Source: Methylacidimicrobium sp. B4
GTDB taxonomy: Bacteria; Verrucomicrobiota; Verrucomicrobiia; Methylacidiphilales; Methylacidiphilaceae
DNA: 64,000 nt
Assembly (NCBI RefSeq): GCF_017310545.1
Contig: NZ_CP066203.1
Location: 186,001 to 250,000, forward strand
Direction: 5' to 3'
How positions within the stretch are numbered: the stretch's first letter is position 1; every line of letters starts with the position of its first letter. The notes under the pieces were generated by a model that ran no database searches, was not told the origin of the DNA, and saw only the letters and a program-made list of their open reading frames with translations. Positions 1-9,140 of the stretch are shown in pieces. A program made the translations under genes and the position numbers.

Positions 1-933
1 CGCGCAGAGCAGATCGACGCGCTCGAGGAAATCGCGCGAGTCGACCTTGCCGTCGGGCAAGAGAAGGTTCTTGGTGGTAATCTCCAGGAGCTCGATCTTG
101 GCGAAGCGCTCGATCGCCGGATCCTGGAGAAACTTCTCGCGGGCGAGCTGGAGCATGTCCAGATGCATTCGCGTGACCGGAGCAAATTCTCCGCGTTCGA
201 TCAGCACCGATTTGCGATGAAGGAGCTCGCCCGGATGACGCGGATGGCCTGTCGGATCGAAGAGGATGACCCGTGCCAAGCCGAGCACGATCAAGTGCAG
301 ATTGAGGAGTCGATGATCGCAATCGACGAACGCGGGGCCACGTGCCAGAACCAGATCGATCTCCAGCCGCTCGGAGTCGAGATTATCCAATAGGGATTCG
401 AGAAGCCGATAAGGTTCGGCCCATAAATAGCAAATGCTATAAAGTAAATTTACACCGACGACTCCTAAGGCCTCCTGCTGGCGAACCCGCTCGCGATCCC
501 GGAGGCGGATATGAAGGATGACCTCGCTCGGCTTGGCCGAGAGCTCATGCTGAAAGCGCACCCCAAGCCATCCGTGGCATTCACTCCGGGGCTGAAAGCC
601 CCGGATGGCGACGGTGTCGGCAAAGACGAAGAAACGGGTTTCTTCTCCCCTTTTTTGACTGAGCCGCTCCTGAAGAAGGTCGTATTCATGGTCGAGCATC
701 GCCAGAAGCCGCTCACGCGAGACATAGCGTTGGGTCGGACCATAGATGGCGTCACTGAAGGTCATGTCATAGGCCGACATCGATTTGGCCACGGTCCCCG
801 CGGCCCCTCCCACCGTGAAGAACCAGCGAGCGACCTCCTGCCCGCCACCGATCTCCGCGATCGTGCCGTAGATCTTTTGATCTAGGTTGATCTCCAACGC
901 CTTCTCATGGGAAGTTAGAATGCGGCGACTCAT
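1..933 (-). CDS. Conserved protein of unknown function (3' end cut by window edge)
   Basis: An open minus-strand frame runs without a stop from an ATG at 933 to the left edge, giving the first 311 residues; the C-terminus lies outside. The protein begins MSRRILTSHEKALEIN and carries GGAAGTVAKSMSAYDM near residue 45. From memory this resembles a conserved soluble family in cyanobacteria, planctomycetes and verrucomicrobia that is often mislabelled 'TonB-dependent receptor'; I see no signal peptide, plug or beta-barrel signature, so that label should not be trusted. No catalytic motif is recognisable. The upstream ribosome-binding site is weak. It diverges from pdxH across about 115 bp. Function unknown. 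Confidence 0.75.
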   Translation of the reverse strand, partial: MSRRILTSHEKALEINLDQKIYGTIAEIGGGQEVARWFFTVGGAAGTVAKSMSAYDMTFSDAIYGPTQRYVSRERLLAMLDHEYDLLQERLSQKRGEETRFFVFADTVAIRGFQPRSECHGWLGVRFQHELSAKPSEVILHIRLRDRERVRQQEALGVVGVNLLYSICYLWAEPYRLLESLLDNLDSERLEIDLVLARGPAFVDCDHRLLNLHLIVLGLARVILFDPTGHPRHPGELLHRKSVLIERGEFAPVTRMHLDMLQLAREKFLQDPAIERFAKIELLEITTKNLLLPDGKVDSRDFLERVDLLCA

Positions 934-1049
934 GAAGGTAGTAAATCAGCCTGTCATTCGACCCACAACCCTTTCTTGCTAACCTGGGGATCGTCGGCTA
1001 GGCTCGGTCGCCTTTGGCATTCAAGCAGCAGGAGCAGGCGGAAGTGGCG

Positions 1050-1694
1050 ATGATCTATCTCGAGGGATCCGGAAAGGATTTTGCCGGGCCACCGCTTGCG
1101 CGCGAAGATCTGAGCAGCGACCCGCTGAGGCAGTTTGTTTCCTGGTATCAGGAGGCGCTGCGGGTAGAGGCCGGCGATCCCTCGGCAGCCGCACTAGCCA
1201 CTTCCTCCCGGGAGGGGAGGGTGCGTAGCCGGATGGTGCTGCTCAAGGCGATCGACGAGAGGGGCTTTCTCTTCTTTACCAATTACCGGAGCCGCAAGGG
1301 AAGAGACCTCGAGGAAAATCCGCAGGGAGCCTTTTCCTGCTTTTGGCCGGCTTCCCTCCGGCAAGTCTGTGCCCGCGGAGGCGTGGAAAAGGTCTCCCCA
1401 GAGGAGTCCCTTCGCTATTTTCAAAGTCGACCGCTGCTGAGCCGTCTCTCCGCCTGGGCATCCCCGCAAAGCGAGCCGATTCCGATCGAGCGCGCTTTTC
1501 TGGAAGGCCGCCTGCGGGAGATGCGGGAACGGTTTGCCTCGGGCGAGGTTCCTCTGCCTCCCCATTGGGGCGGATACCGCCTGGTGCCCGATGAGATCGA
1601 GTTTTGGCAGGGCCGGAGCAGCCGCCTCCACGATCGCTTCCTCTATGAGCGCACGTCTGAAGGGGGATGGAGGGTGGAGCGGCTGGCGCCGTAG
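1050..1694 (+). CDS. pdxH: Pyridoxamine 5'-phosphate oxidase
   Basis: This FMN-dependent enzyme oxidises pyridoxine or pyridoxamine 5'-phosphate to pyridoxal 5'-phosphate in vitamin B6 synthesis and salvage. The 214-residue product matches the usual length (about 215). Visible family features are the FMN-binding stretch RMVLLKAIDERGFLFFTNY, the SRKGRDLEENP segment, and the C-terminal PPHWGGYRLVPDEIEFWQG plus SRLHDR signature. An in-frame TTG at 1014 would add 12 residues; the ATG at 1050 is preferred because it fits family length and follows a purine-rich stretch. PLP supplied by this enzyme would serve glgP and the aminotransferase elsewhere in the window. Confidence 0.93.
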   Translation: MIYLEGSGKDFAGPPLAREDLSSDPLRQFVSWYQEALRVEAGDPSAAALATSSREGRVRSRMVLLKAIDERGFLFFTNYRSRKGRDLEENPQGAFSCFWPASLRQVCARGGVEKVSPEESLRYFQSRPLLSRLSAWASPQSEPIPIERAFLEGRLREMRERFASGEVPLPPHWGGYRLVPDEIEFWQGRSSRLHDRFLYERTSEGGWRVERLAP

Positions 1695-1750
1695 AATCCG
1701 GGAAGGGGAGACGCGGGAGCGGCGGAAAGAAGACCAATGCCGCTTTAGGA

Positions 1751-1779
1751 TTGACAAAAGGCGTAAGGAACCGATCTTG
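1751..1779 (+). promoter_or_regulatory. Possible sigma-70 promoter of the cytochrome gene
   Basis: A consensus -35 hexamer TTGACA (1751-1756) is followed 17 bp later by ATCTTG, a poor -10. It ends 11 bp before the cytochrome ATG, so the transcript would be nearly leaderless. Weak support. Confidence 0.25.
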
Positions 1780-1790
1780 AGTGGGTTACG

Positions 1791-2318
1791 ATGAAGACAT
1801 CCTTGCGCGACTGGATCGGTTCTCGTTCCCCATTTCTTTCTCGTGAAGCAGCCCGCAGCCACCGCTGGGCGGTAATCGTGGGCGGAGCGATCTGGCTGGC
1901 CCCGCTGGCGGCATTTTCCCTGGATCTGAAACAGGGCGAGCAGCTCTACACGATGAACTGCGCCGCCTGCCATCAGCCAACCGGCACCGGGATTCCGGCG
2001 GTCTATCCTCCCCTGGCCGGCTCCCCCATGATGACGGGAGGGTCCAAGCGGACGGTCGCGATCGTCCTCAACGGGCTACAGGGTCCGATCACCGTCAATG
2101 GAATGCAGTACAACGGCCCGATGCAGCCGTGGAAGGCCATCTTGTCCGACGACAAGATCGCCGCGATCCTGACCTACCTCCGGCAGGCATGGGGCAATAA
2201 GGGAACTCCAGTGACCGCGGAACAGGTGAAGGCGGCCCGCGCGGAGTATGCCCAGCGGACCTCCCCCTTGACCGAAGCCGATCTCAACGCGATCCCAGAC
2301 GAAGACGTCAAGCCGTAA
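1791..2318 (+). CDS. Secreted mono-heme c-type cytochrome
   Basis: A 175-residue protein with a basic N-terminus, a hydrophobic signal segment (about residues 26-43) ending near AAFSLD, and one heme-attachment motif CAACH at residues 57-61. A Met in NGPMQPW near residue 112 is the likely distal heme ligand, and the 'YPPLAGSP' segment after the heme site is common in class I cytochromes of oxidase or dehydrogenase chains. It should be a periplasmic electron carrier; the partner is unknown. The SorAB-type pair at 45-47 kb is another periplasmic redox system in the window, but no direct link is shown. An acidic C-terminal tail follows the heme domain. Confidence 0.85.
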   Translation: MKTSLRDWIGSRSPFLSREAARSHRWAVIVGGAIWLAPLAAFSLDLKQGEQLYTMNCAACHQPTGTGIPAVYPPLAGSPMMTGGSKRTVAIVLNGLQGPITVNGMQYNGPMQPWKAILSDDKIAAILTYLRQAWGNKGTPVTAEQVKAARAEYAQRTSPLTEADLNAIPDEDVKP

Positions 2319-2404
2319 CCGACGCTCTCATCAGCATCTGCTTTCGGCGGGCCATGCCGACGATGGTGCATGGCCCATGCATGAGGCAGAAGCGCATCTC
2401 CGAG

Positions 2405-2617
2405 TCAGCGCCGGAAGAGCCAGAGGATCGCGCTCAGGAGCAGGCTGCCGAGCAGGCACGTAGTGATTGGAAAGAAGAAGCGCACGTTGCCCTTCTCGAT
2501 CCGGATATCGCCCGGAAGCCTCCCCATCCACTTGACGCCGATCCCGAGGCTGATCAGCAAGCCGATCCCCGCGAGCAGAAGTCCCGTAATGAGCAGAAGG
2601 CGACCGATCGGTTGCAT
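2405..2617 (-). CDS. Small membrane protein, DUF2905 family
   Basis: A 70-residue protein with two hydrophobic segments (about residues 5-27 and 47-67) separated by a conserved-looking loop containing GRLPGDIRIEKGNVRFFFPI. This GRLPGDI...G...FFP pattern with two helices is characteristic of DUF2905, a small inner-membrane family of unknown function. The gene starts 17 bp after the alaS stop on the same strand, so it probably ends the rnd-yebC-alaS operon. Confidence 0.8.
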   Translation of the reverse strand: MQPIGRLLLITGLLLAGIGLLISLGIGVKWMGRLPGDIRIEKGNVRFFFPITTCLLGSLLLSAILWLFRR

Positions 2618-2634
2618 AGAGAAAGCTTTCTAGC

Positions 2635-5379
2635 CTAGGTGGCACTGGGCCCGCCGATCGCGCGAAGAAGCTCCCGCGCATGAGCCAGAGCCGCCGGGAT
2701 GCTCTCCAGCCGCCCACTGCTTCCCTGGGCGAGCTCCGGGCGGCCTCCGCCTTTGCCCGCGATGGGCGAGAGAATCTCCCGGAGGAGCCGGGCGGCGTCG
2801 GCATCCGGCAATCGCGAGGGGGAAACCCCCACCAAAAAGGCGGCGCGCCCTTGGTCGCGGCAGGCGAGGACCGCTATCCCTTCCCATTGGCCTTGGACGG
2901 CCTGCCAGAGCAGAGGAAGGTAACCTGCCGGAGCAGAGCCGCAGTCGGACAGGAGAACGGGGAGAGAGCCGCAACGCTCCGCGGCTCCCCGAGCCGCCTC
3001 CGCTTCTTGGCGGGCGCGCGCCCGCAGGGCATCTTCGGCCCTCTTGGCCGCTTGCTTTTCTGCTTCGCGAATCCTCCGTTCGAGTAGCTGGAGAGCATCG
3101 CGGCGTTCCGCGACGCGCTCGGCCACCAAGGCGGGGTCGGCTTCGGAAGGGAAGGGAGCAAGCGGAGGGATGGCGGGATCTTTCTGGTGCAGTCCTTGCC
3201 ACGCCTTCTCCTGAGCGCTCGCTTGCTCGCGAAGCATATCGAGAAGGGCCGCTCCCCCGGCGGCCTCGATTCGGCGGATGCCCGCAGCGACCCCGGTCTC
3301 GGTGAGAATCTTCCAGAATCCGATCTCGCCCGTGTGGCGGATATGGGTTCCTCCGCAGAGCTCCCGGGAGCACTCTCCGACGGAGACGACCCGGACGCGC
3401 TCGCCATACTTTTCTCCAAAGAACTGGAGAATGCGCGGATCGTTCCTGACCTCGGCATAGGAACGCTCTTCCCAGCTCACTGGCTCATCCTCGGCGATGC
3501 GCTCCTGCACGAGCCGCTCCACCCGGGCGATCTGCTCGGGGGAGAGTGGGCCCGTATGGGAAAAGTCGAAGCGGAGCCGATCAGGACCGACGTAGCTCCC
3601 CCGCTGGACCGTTTGAGGACCGAGCACTTCGCGGAGGGCCCAGTGCAGAAGATGGGTTGCGGTGTGGTGGATGGCGATCCTCTGCCGCCGCTCCCGGTCG
3701 ACGCGGAGGAGCACCCGGGTGCCGGGCTCGAGGCGATCGAGTCCCTCCAAGCGGTGGAGATGGGCGCCGCTGGCCGAACGGACGGTGTCGAGCACCCTAA
3801 GGTGGCGGCCCTCATGCTCCACCGTGCCAGCGTCGCCGATCTGTCCGCCCATCTCGGCGTAAAACGGGGTCCGATCGAAGACGGCGCGATTCCCTGCCAG
3901 AAGGAGGACGACCTCTCCTTCGGCCTCGAGCTCCTCATAGCCGACGAAATCGCTCTGCGCCGCAACGCTCAAAAGATCGTCTTCCCGCGCCGCCGCGGAA
4001 CGGCTCCGCTGTTTTTCCATGCTTTCCGAGAAGCCCTGCGTATCGACGCGAAGGCCGCGCTCGCGGGCCATGAGCTCGGTCAGATCGAGCGGGAAGCCGT
4101 AGGTGTCGTAAAGAAGGAAGGCCTCCTCGCCAGCGATCTCCCGGTTCTTCCGCCCCGAAGCCTCCCGGGCGAGATCCTCAAAGAGCGAGAGGCCCCGCTC
4201 CAAGGTCCGGGCGAAGAGGCTCTCCTCCGCAGCGAGGACGGTGGCGATCTGCGACTCGTGCTCGATCAGCTCGGGAAAAGCTTCGCCCATCGCGGAAATC
4301 AGGCCGGGGAGCAGTGCGGGGAGGAAGGGGGCCTGCAGCCCCAGGGTGCGGCCGAAGCGGCTCGCACGCCGGAGGATGCGGCGCAGGACGTAGCCCCGCC
4401 CGATATTGCTGGGAAGAATGCCGTCGGCGATCGCGAAGGCGAGCGCCCGGAAATGGTCGACGATGACGCGGAAAGCGACATCAGTCGACTCCCCCTGCCC
4501 GCCCGGCTCGGGGACCCCGCCCCGGTACGGCTGTCCAGCGAGCCTTTCCAGAATCTGAAGGAGCGGGCGGAAGAGGTCGGTATCGTAGTTGGAGATCCTT
4601 TGGGGAAAGTTGCGGAATTCGCTCGTCCCCTGGAGGATCGAGGCGATCCGTTCAAGCCCCATTCCCGTGTCGACGTGGCGGGCGGGCAGCAGGGAGAGGG
4701 AGCGGTCTCCCCGCGCATCGTATTGGATGAAGACGAGGTTCCAGATCTCGAGGCAGCGCGGGTCGCCTTGATTGAGAAGCCGGCCGCGGCTCGTTCCTTC
4801 CGGGGTAAGATCGACGTGGATCTCGGAACAGGGACCGCAGGGGCCGGTTTCGCCCATCATCCAGAAATTGTCGCGCTCGCCGAACGTGACGACGTGGACT
4901 GCCGGATCGTAGCCGGCGCCCGCAAAGAGAGCGGACCACGCCTCGTGCGCTTCGGCGTCGAATTCGCCCGGCTCGCCGGGAGCCGGTTCGTAGACGGTCG
5001 CGTAGAGCCGGTGCGGCGGGAAATGCCACCAGCCGGTGAGCAGCTCCCAGGCCCACGCGATAGCTTCCTTCTTGAAATAGTCTCCGAAGGACCAATTGCC
5101 CAGCATCTCGAAGAAGGTGTGATGGTAGGTGTCGAATCCCACCTCTTCGAGATCGTTGTGCTTTCCGCCAGCCCGGATGCACTTCTGGGTGTCGGCAGCG
5201 CGGGGCGGAGAATACGGGCAGGGGCTCCGACCCAGGAAGATGGGTACGAACTGGTTCATCCCGGCGTTGGTGAAGAGCAGGTTGGGAGAGTCGGGCAGGA
5301 GCGGTGCCGAGGGGACCAGCGTGTGGGCGCGCTCCCGAAAGAAACGGAGAAAGCTCTCGCGAATTTCCGACGAGGTCAT
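2635..5379 (-). CDS. alaS: Alanyl-tRNA synthetase
   Basis: Class II aminoacyl-tRNA synthetase charging tRNA-Ala, with a C-terminal editing region. The 914-residue product has the N-terminal catalytic core (MTSSEIRESFLRFF, FTNAGMNQF, GMGLERI), the editing-site motif HHTATHLLHWAL and the second metal-site element CGGTHIRHTGEIG, then a coiled C-terminal domain rich in Arg/Glu/Ala. The ATG at 5379 is chosen over an in-frame TTG at 5400 because AGGA lies 5-8 bp upstream and the alignment begins there. It starts 7 bp after the yebC stop, so the two are almost certainly cotranscribed. Confidence 0.97.
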   Translation of the reverse strand: MTSSEIRESFLRFFRERAHTLVPSAPLLPDSPNLLFTNAGMNQFVPIFLGRSPCPYSPPRAADTQKCIRAGGKHNDLEEVGFDTYHHTFFEMLGNWSFGDYFKKEAIAWAWELLTGWWHFPPHRLYATVYEPAPGEPGEFDAEAHEAWSALFAGAGYDPAVHVVTFGERDNFWMMGETGPCGPCSEIHVDLTPEGTSRGRLLNQGDPRCLEIWNLVFIQYDARGDRSLSLLPARHVDTGMGLERIASILQGTSEFRNFPQRISNYDTDLFRPLLQILERLAGQPYRGGVPEPGGQGESTDVAFRVIVDHFRALAFAIADGILPSNIGRGYVLRRILRRASRFGRTLGLQAPFLPALLPGLISAMGEAFPELIEHESQIATVLAAEESLFARTLERGLSLFEDLAREASGRKNREIAGEEAFLLYDTYGFPLDLTELMARERGLRVDTQGFSESMEKQRSRSAAAREDDLLSVAAQSDFVGYEELEAEGEVVLLLAGNRAVFDRTPFYAEMGGQIGDAGTVEHEGRHLRVLDTVRSASGAHLHRLEGLDRLEPGTRVLLRVDRERRQRIAIHHTATHLLHWALREVLGPQTVQRGSYVGPDRLRFDFSHTGPLSPEQIARVERLVQERIAEDEPVSWEERSYAEVRNDPRILQFFGEKYGERVRVVSVGECSRELCGGTHIRHTGEIGFWKILTETGVAAGIRRIEAAGGAALLDMLREQASAQEKAWQGLHQKDPAIPPLAPFPSEADPALVAERVAERRDALQLLERRIREAEKQAAKRAEDALRARARQEAEAARGAAERCGSLPVLLSDCGSAPAGYLPLLWQAVQGQWEGIAVLACRDQGRAAFLVGVSPSRLPDADAARLLREILSPIAGKGGGRPELAQGSSGRLESIPAALAHARELLRAIGGPSAT

Positions 5380-5386
5380 GAATTTC

Positions 5387-6154
5387 CTACTTGCCCGCAA
5401 CCGCGGCCTCCGCCTGCGCCATCATCTCCGGCGCCATCTCGAAGTTGGCGAAGACATGCTGGACATCGTCGTGTTCCTCCAGGGCATCGAGCAGCCGGAG
5501 GAGGGAGCGGGCGCTCTCCTCGTCCTTGATCGGGACGACGTTCTGAGGGAGATAGGCGAGGGAAGCCGACCCGATGGGGATCTTCGCCGCTTCCAGGCTT
5601 TTGATGATCCCCTCCAGTCGGTCGGGCGATGAGATGACCTCGGTCGATCCATCCGCAGGCTGCACGTCCTCGGCCGAAGCCTCCAGCGCGGCCTCGAAGA
5701 CGCGATCGAACGGAACCTCGGACGCATCGACGCGGATGATGCCTTTCCGGTGGAAGAGCCAAGAGACGCTGCCCGATCCGGCCAGGTTTCCTCCATGGCG
5801 GGTAAAGAGGCTGCGGATCTCGGCCGCCGTCCGGTTCCGATTATCGGTCGCCGCTTCGACCAGGACCGCGACCCCTCCCGGAGCATACCCCTCGTAAAGG
5901 ATCTCCTCGTAAGCCGCGCCGGCGAGCTCGCCTGTTCCGCGCTGAATGGCCCGCGTAATGCTCTCGGAAGCAACTCCTTCGCTCTTCGCAGATTCGACCG
6001 CTCGCCTCAGGCGTGGATTGAAGCCGGGATCCCCGCCGCCGAGCTTTGCGGCGAGCGCGATCTCCCGGACCAGCTTGCTGAAGAGCTTCCCTTTCCGCGC
6101 ATCGGTCACCCCTTTCTGGTGACGTACCTTTGCCCAGTGGCTATGTCCCGCCAT
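5387..6154 (-). CDS. yebC: YebC/PmpR/TACO1-family protein
   Basis: A 255-residue protein beginning MAGHSHWAKVRHQKG, the hallmark N-terminus of the YebC family, followed by the FSKLVREI and YEGYAPGGVAV segments and an acidic C-terminal domain. Members are described either as DNA-binding regulators or, more recently, as ribosome-associated factors that help translate proline-rich stretches. The position directly before alaS, with a 7-bp gap, fits a translation-related role but does not prove it. Full length. Confidence 0.95.
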   Translation of the reverse strand: MAGHSHWAKVRHQKGVTDARKGKLFSKLVREIALAAKLGGGDPGFNPRLRRAVESAKSEGVASESITRAIQRGTGELAGAAYEEILYEGYAPGGVAVLVEAATDNRNRTAAEIRSLFTRHGGNLAGSGSVSWLFHRKGIIRVDASEVPFDRVFEAALEASAEDVQPADGSTEVISSPDRLEGIIKSLEAAKIPIGSASLAYLPQNVVPIKDEESARSLLRLLDALEEHDDVQHVFANFEMAPEMMAQAEAAVAGK

Positions 6155-6279
6155 TCTCGCTCCCTTTTCGTAACAATTGGAGGTGGCGCCTGAGGAAAGT
6201 CAACCATTTGCGCTCATGCCGGAAGGCCTTCTTCCCCCCCCGCGGGGCGGCCAATTCGGGTCCGCTTGCGATCCGGCAA

Positions 6280-7425
6280 TCAAGCGCTGGCGAAAAGGTC
6301 CCGCTGCCAGCGGCACCAGCGCCCTTCCTCCAGCAGGCGTTCGGGCGCCCCTTGCGGATCTTGCGCCAGCTCCAGGAGGATGGGCTTCGGAGCGAGCACG
6401 CCCGGGTCAATGCCCAGGAGTGCTGAGAGGCGGCTGCGTCTCGCGTTGAGCTCCTCCAGGCGCTGAGTCGCTGCGGAGGTCAGCCTGAGCCGTGGTCCGA
6501 CGGGTGGGAAGAGCTCCTCCGGCAATCCCTTCGGGTTGGCGAGCGCCTTTGCCAGCCGGGAGAGCTCTGCCTCTCCGAGGTGGCGTGGAAGCCATTTCGG
6601 CGGGATCGGCTCCTTGTGTGCGGCCGCCCAGATCGCCATGCGGAGCAGCAGATCCGGGGGAACCAGCCGAAAGGGAGCCAGGTCGCGGCGAGCGGCCTCC
6701 TCCTCCCGCCACTCCCAGAGCGCGCGGAGGAAGGGGAGGGCCTTGGGCGGGAGCTCGCGCCAGCCGCGAATCCTCCAGGCACCAGACTTTTCCGGCGTGG
6801 GTTCCCCCGTTTTGCGGAGGAGCCGCGCGCAGCTCTCCCGGTGCCAGTCGAGCCGTCCCAGCCGAAGGAGCTCATCTGAGAGCCGTTCCTGGAGGGGCCC
6901 GAGGTAGCGGACATCTTGCGCCGCATAGTCGAGCATGGTCGGCGAGAGCGGGCGCCTGGCCCAGTCGGCCTTCTGACTCTCCTTGGCAAGTACGATGCCA
7001 AAGAACCGTTCGACCAGGGCCGCGTAGCCGATCGCCGGCAGGCCGCAAAGCTGCGCGGCGATCATCGTGTCGAAGATCGAGGGAGGATCGGACGCGCCAG
7101 CTTCTCGCAGGAGCCGCCGATCGAAGTCCATCCCGTGAAGGATCCAGGGCGATCCTGCCAGCGGCGCCCATAGGGGGGAGGGGTCGAGGCCCAGGGTGTC
7201 GATGACGGCCGCCGTCTCTCCCTGCTGGATCGAGAGGACGCAGAGCCGGGCCTGATAGTGGTGAAAGGACGCCGATTCGGTGTCGAGCGAGACGGGCTGG
7301 CCCGGCCGGAGCTGTATCAGAAGGGAGGCGAGCCCTCGATCGGAGTCGATCCAGGGCGCGGCCTGCGGTAGGGTAGGCTTGGTCGCCGTTTTGGGCTTTC
7401 CAAGGCGAAGCTTGCGAAGAATCAT
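6280..7425 (-). CDS. rnd: Ribonuclease D-like 3'-5' exonuclease
   Basis: A 381-residue protein. The N-terminal DEDD exonuclease fold shows VSLDTESAS (Exo I), ILHGMDFDRRLL (Exo II) and MLDYAAQDVRYL (Exo III, DEDDy type). The C-terminal half holds HRDC-like helical regions (around REEEAARRDLAPFRLVPPDLLLRMA split by a spacer). RNase D trims 3' ends of structured RNAs such as tRNA precursors. The frame stays open far upstream to 8739, but that part is antisense to the MoeB gene; the ATG at 7425 (MILRKLRLG) begins the family-like part. It precedes yebC-alaS on the same strand with a 125-bp gap. Confidence 0.88.
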   Translation of the reverse strand: MILRKLRLGKPKTATKPTLPQAAPWIDSDRGLASLLIQLRPGQPVSLDTESASFHHYQARLCVLSIQQGETAAVIDTLGLDPSPLWAPLAGSPWILHGMDFDRRLLREAGASDPPSIFDTMIAAQLCGLPAIGYAALVERFFGIVLAKESQKADWARRPLSPTMLDYAAQDVRYLGPLQERLSDELLRLGRLDWHRESCARLLRKTGEPTPEKSGAWRIRGWRELPPKALPFLRALWEWREEEAARRDLAPFRLVPPDLLLRMAIWAAAHKEPIPPKWLPRHLGEAELSRLAKALANPKGLPEELFPPVGPRLRLTSAATQRLEELNARRSRLSALLGIDPGVLAPKPILLELAQDPQGAPERLLEEGRWCRWQRDLFASA

Positions 7426-7527
7426 CGGATGCAGTAGATAAGTAAACTTTTTCTTTCGCAAGCCTGGGAGGGGCACAAGCTTGAAAAGGGGCGGGTGGGA
7501 AAGGCGAAAGAGTAGGAGAGAGATGCC

Positions 7528-8703
7528 ATGAGTTATTTGCCGCGAGTAAACAAGGTTTTTCCCGCTGCGGGCTTTTCGCACGAAGAGATCCGGCGCTATG
7601 GCCGGCACTTGATCATGCCGGAGGTCACGCTCGAAGGGCAGAAAAAGCTCAAGGCTGCGCGGGTGCTCGCCGTGGGGACCGGAGGCCTCGGCTCGCCTCT
7701 GCTCCTCTATCTTGCGGCCGCGGGCGTGGGCCGGCTTGGCATCGTCGATTTCGACACGGTCGACGACTCGAACCTGCAGCGGCAGGTGCTTCACAAGACC
7801 CGCAACGTCGGCAAGCCAAAGATCGAGTCGGCCATCGAGGCGATCCGTGAGCTCAATCCCAACGTGGAGGTCGTCCCCTACCCGACGGCTCTCCGTTCCG
7901 AGAATGCGATCGAGATCCTTCAGGACTACGACGTCGTCGTTGATGGCACCGACAATTTTCCCACCCGTTACCTGGTCAACGATGCCTGCGTGCTCCTGGG
8001 AAAACCCAACGTCTACGGGAGCATCTTCCGTTTCGAGGGGCAGGCGACGGTCTTCTGGGCTGAAAAGGGACCTTGCTATCGCTGCCTCTATCCGGAGCCT
8101 CCTGATCCCGGCATGGTACCGAGCTGTGCGGAGGGGGGAGTGCTTGGCGTCCTGCCCGGACTGATCGGGATGGTGCAGGCCATCGAGACGGTGAAGCTCA
8201 TTCTCGGTCTGGGCGACCCCATGATCGGTCGGCTGCTCCTTTTTGACGCCCTGGGCATGGAGTTCCGGGAGTTTCGGCTGCGGAAAGATCCTGCCTGTCC
8301 GATCTGCGGTACCGAGCGGACGATCCGCGAGCTGGTCGATTACGAGACCTTTTGCGGCATCGTGGCGCCCGTCGTCACCGACGACCTGCCGGAGTTGACG
8401 GTGCAGGAGCTCAAGCGGAGGCTCGACGAGCGGGCGGACTTCGATCTGATCGATGTGCGCGAGCATCACGAATATCAGATTGCGCGGATTCCCGGGGCGA
8501 AGGTGATCCCTCTCTCGGAGTTCCATCAGCGCATCCACGAGCTCGATCCGGCCCGGGAGATCGTGATCCACTGCAAGGCGGGGGTCCGATCCGCCAAGGC
8601 CTGCCGACTGCTCTTCGACGCAGGGTTCCGGAAGGTGCAGAACGTCGCGGGGGGGATCGACGCCTGGAGCCTGGAGATCGATCCATCCGTGCCGCGTTAC
8701 TAA
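7528..8703 (+). CDS. moeB: MoeB/ThiF-type adenylyltransferase fused to a rhodanese domain
   Basis: A 391-residue fusion. Residues about 15-265 form an E1-like domain with the ATP-binding GTGGLGSPLLLYLAAAGVG, the DFDTVDDSNLQRQV segment and paired zinc cysteines (CYRC and CPIC). Residues about 290-391 form a rhodanese domain with the persulfide loop CKAGVRSA. This MoeZ/MOCS3-like layout adenylates the C-terminus of a ubiquitin-like sulfur carrier (MoaD or ThiS type) and delivers sulfur to it, for molybdopterin or thio-cofactor synthesis. The molybdoenzyme at 45.5-46.8 kb needs such a cofactor. A good RBS (AGGAGAG) precedes the ATG; the gene diverges from rnd. Confidence 0.93.
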   Translation: MSYLPRVNKVFPAAGFSHEEIRRYGRHLIMPEVTLEGQKKLKAARVLAVGTGGLGSPLLLYLAAAGVGRLGIVDFDTVDDSNLQRQVLHKTRNVGKPKIESAIEAIRELNPNVEVVPYPTALRSENAIEILQDYDVVVDGTDNFPTRYLVNDACVLLGKPNVYGSIFRFEGQATVFWAEKGPCYRCLYPEPPDPGMVPSCAEGGVLGVLPGLIGMVQAIETVKLILGLGDPMIGRLLLFDALGMEFREFRLRKDPACPICGTERTIRELVDYETFCGIVAPVVTDDLPELTVQELKRRLDERADFDLIDVREHHEYQIARIPGAKVIPLSEFHQRIHELDPAREIVIHCKAGVRSAKACRLLFDAGFRKVQNVAGGIDAWSLEIDPSVPRY

Positions 8704-8760
8704 AGAACTTCTTGGAAAACTTTCCCGCCCGGCAGGCAAAAAAAGCTTCTGCTTGTGTTC

Positions 8761-8788
8761 TTGTGAGTCGCGCGAGCGGCGTTATAAT
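8761..8788 (+). promoter_or_regulatory. Probable sigma-70 promoter for clpS-DUF2017
   Basis: TTGTGA (8761-8766), 16 bp, then a perfect TATAAT (8783-8788). A consensus -10 stands out in this GC-rich sequence, and it lies about 50 bp upstream of clpS. Confidence 0.5.
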
Positions 8789-8840
8789 TCATCTTTCGAT
8801 TGGCAAGCTCAACCTGGAAATGTGGGAAGCGGCGGAAGCG

Positions 8841-9140
8841 ATGGAGCAGATAGCGTTCCCGGAGACCATCCACGAAGAGGTTGTTGACGAAAAGGTGCGC
8901 GACGCCTTCGAGCGTCGCTGGGGCGTGATCGTCTGGAACGATCCAGTGAACCTCATGAGCTATGTGGTCTATGTCTTCCAGCGTGTGCTCAAGATGAGCA
9001 AGCAGGAAGCCACCCGCCACATGATGGAGGTTCACAACAAAGGGAAGAGCCTTGTCGCGCAGGAAACGCGAGAGCGGGCCGAGTTCCTCGTGCATCAACT
9101 GCAACGGTTCGGGTTGCAAGCAACCATGGAGCTCGGGTGA
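8841..9140 (+). CDS. clpS: ATP-dependent Clp protease adaptor
   Basis: ClpS binds N-degron substrates and delivers them to ClpAP or ClpCP. The 99-residue product has the core NDPVNLMSYVVYVF and MMEVHNKGKS, corresponding to the substrate-pocket segments (Asn-Asp near residue 31 and the conserved His). The wording DPVNLMSYV and the following DUF2017 gene look like the actinobacterial arrangement. Two in-frame ATGs exist, 8820 and 8841; 8841 follows GGAAG and is preferred. The TGA stop overlaps the GTG start of the next gene (GTGA). Confidence 0.92.
   Translation: MEQIAFPETIHEEVVDEKVRDAFERRWGVIVWNDPVNLMSYVVYVFQRVLKMSKQEATRHMMEVHNKGKSLVAQETRERAEFLVHQLQRFGLQATMELG

Noticed and set aside
3187-5529. 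780-codon open frame on the plus strand
   Set aside because: It is antisense to alaS, has no family character, and arises from the GC-rich third positions of alaS.
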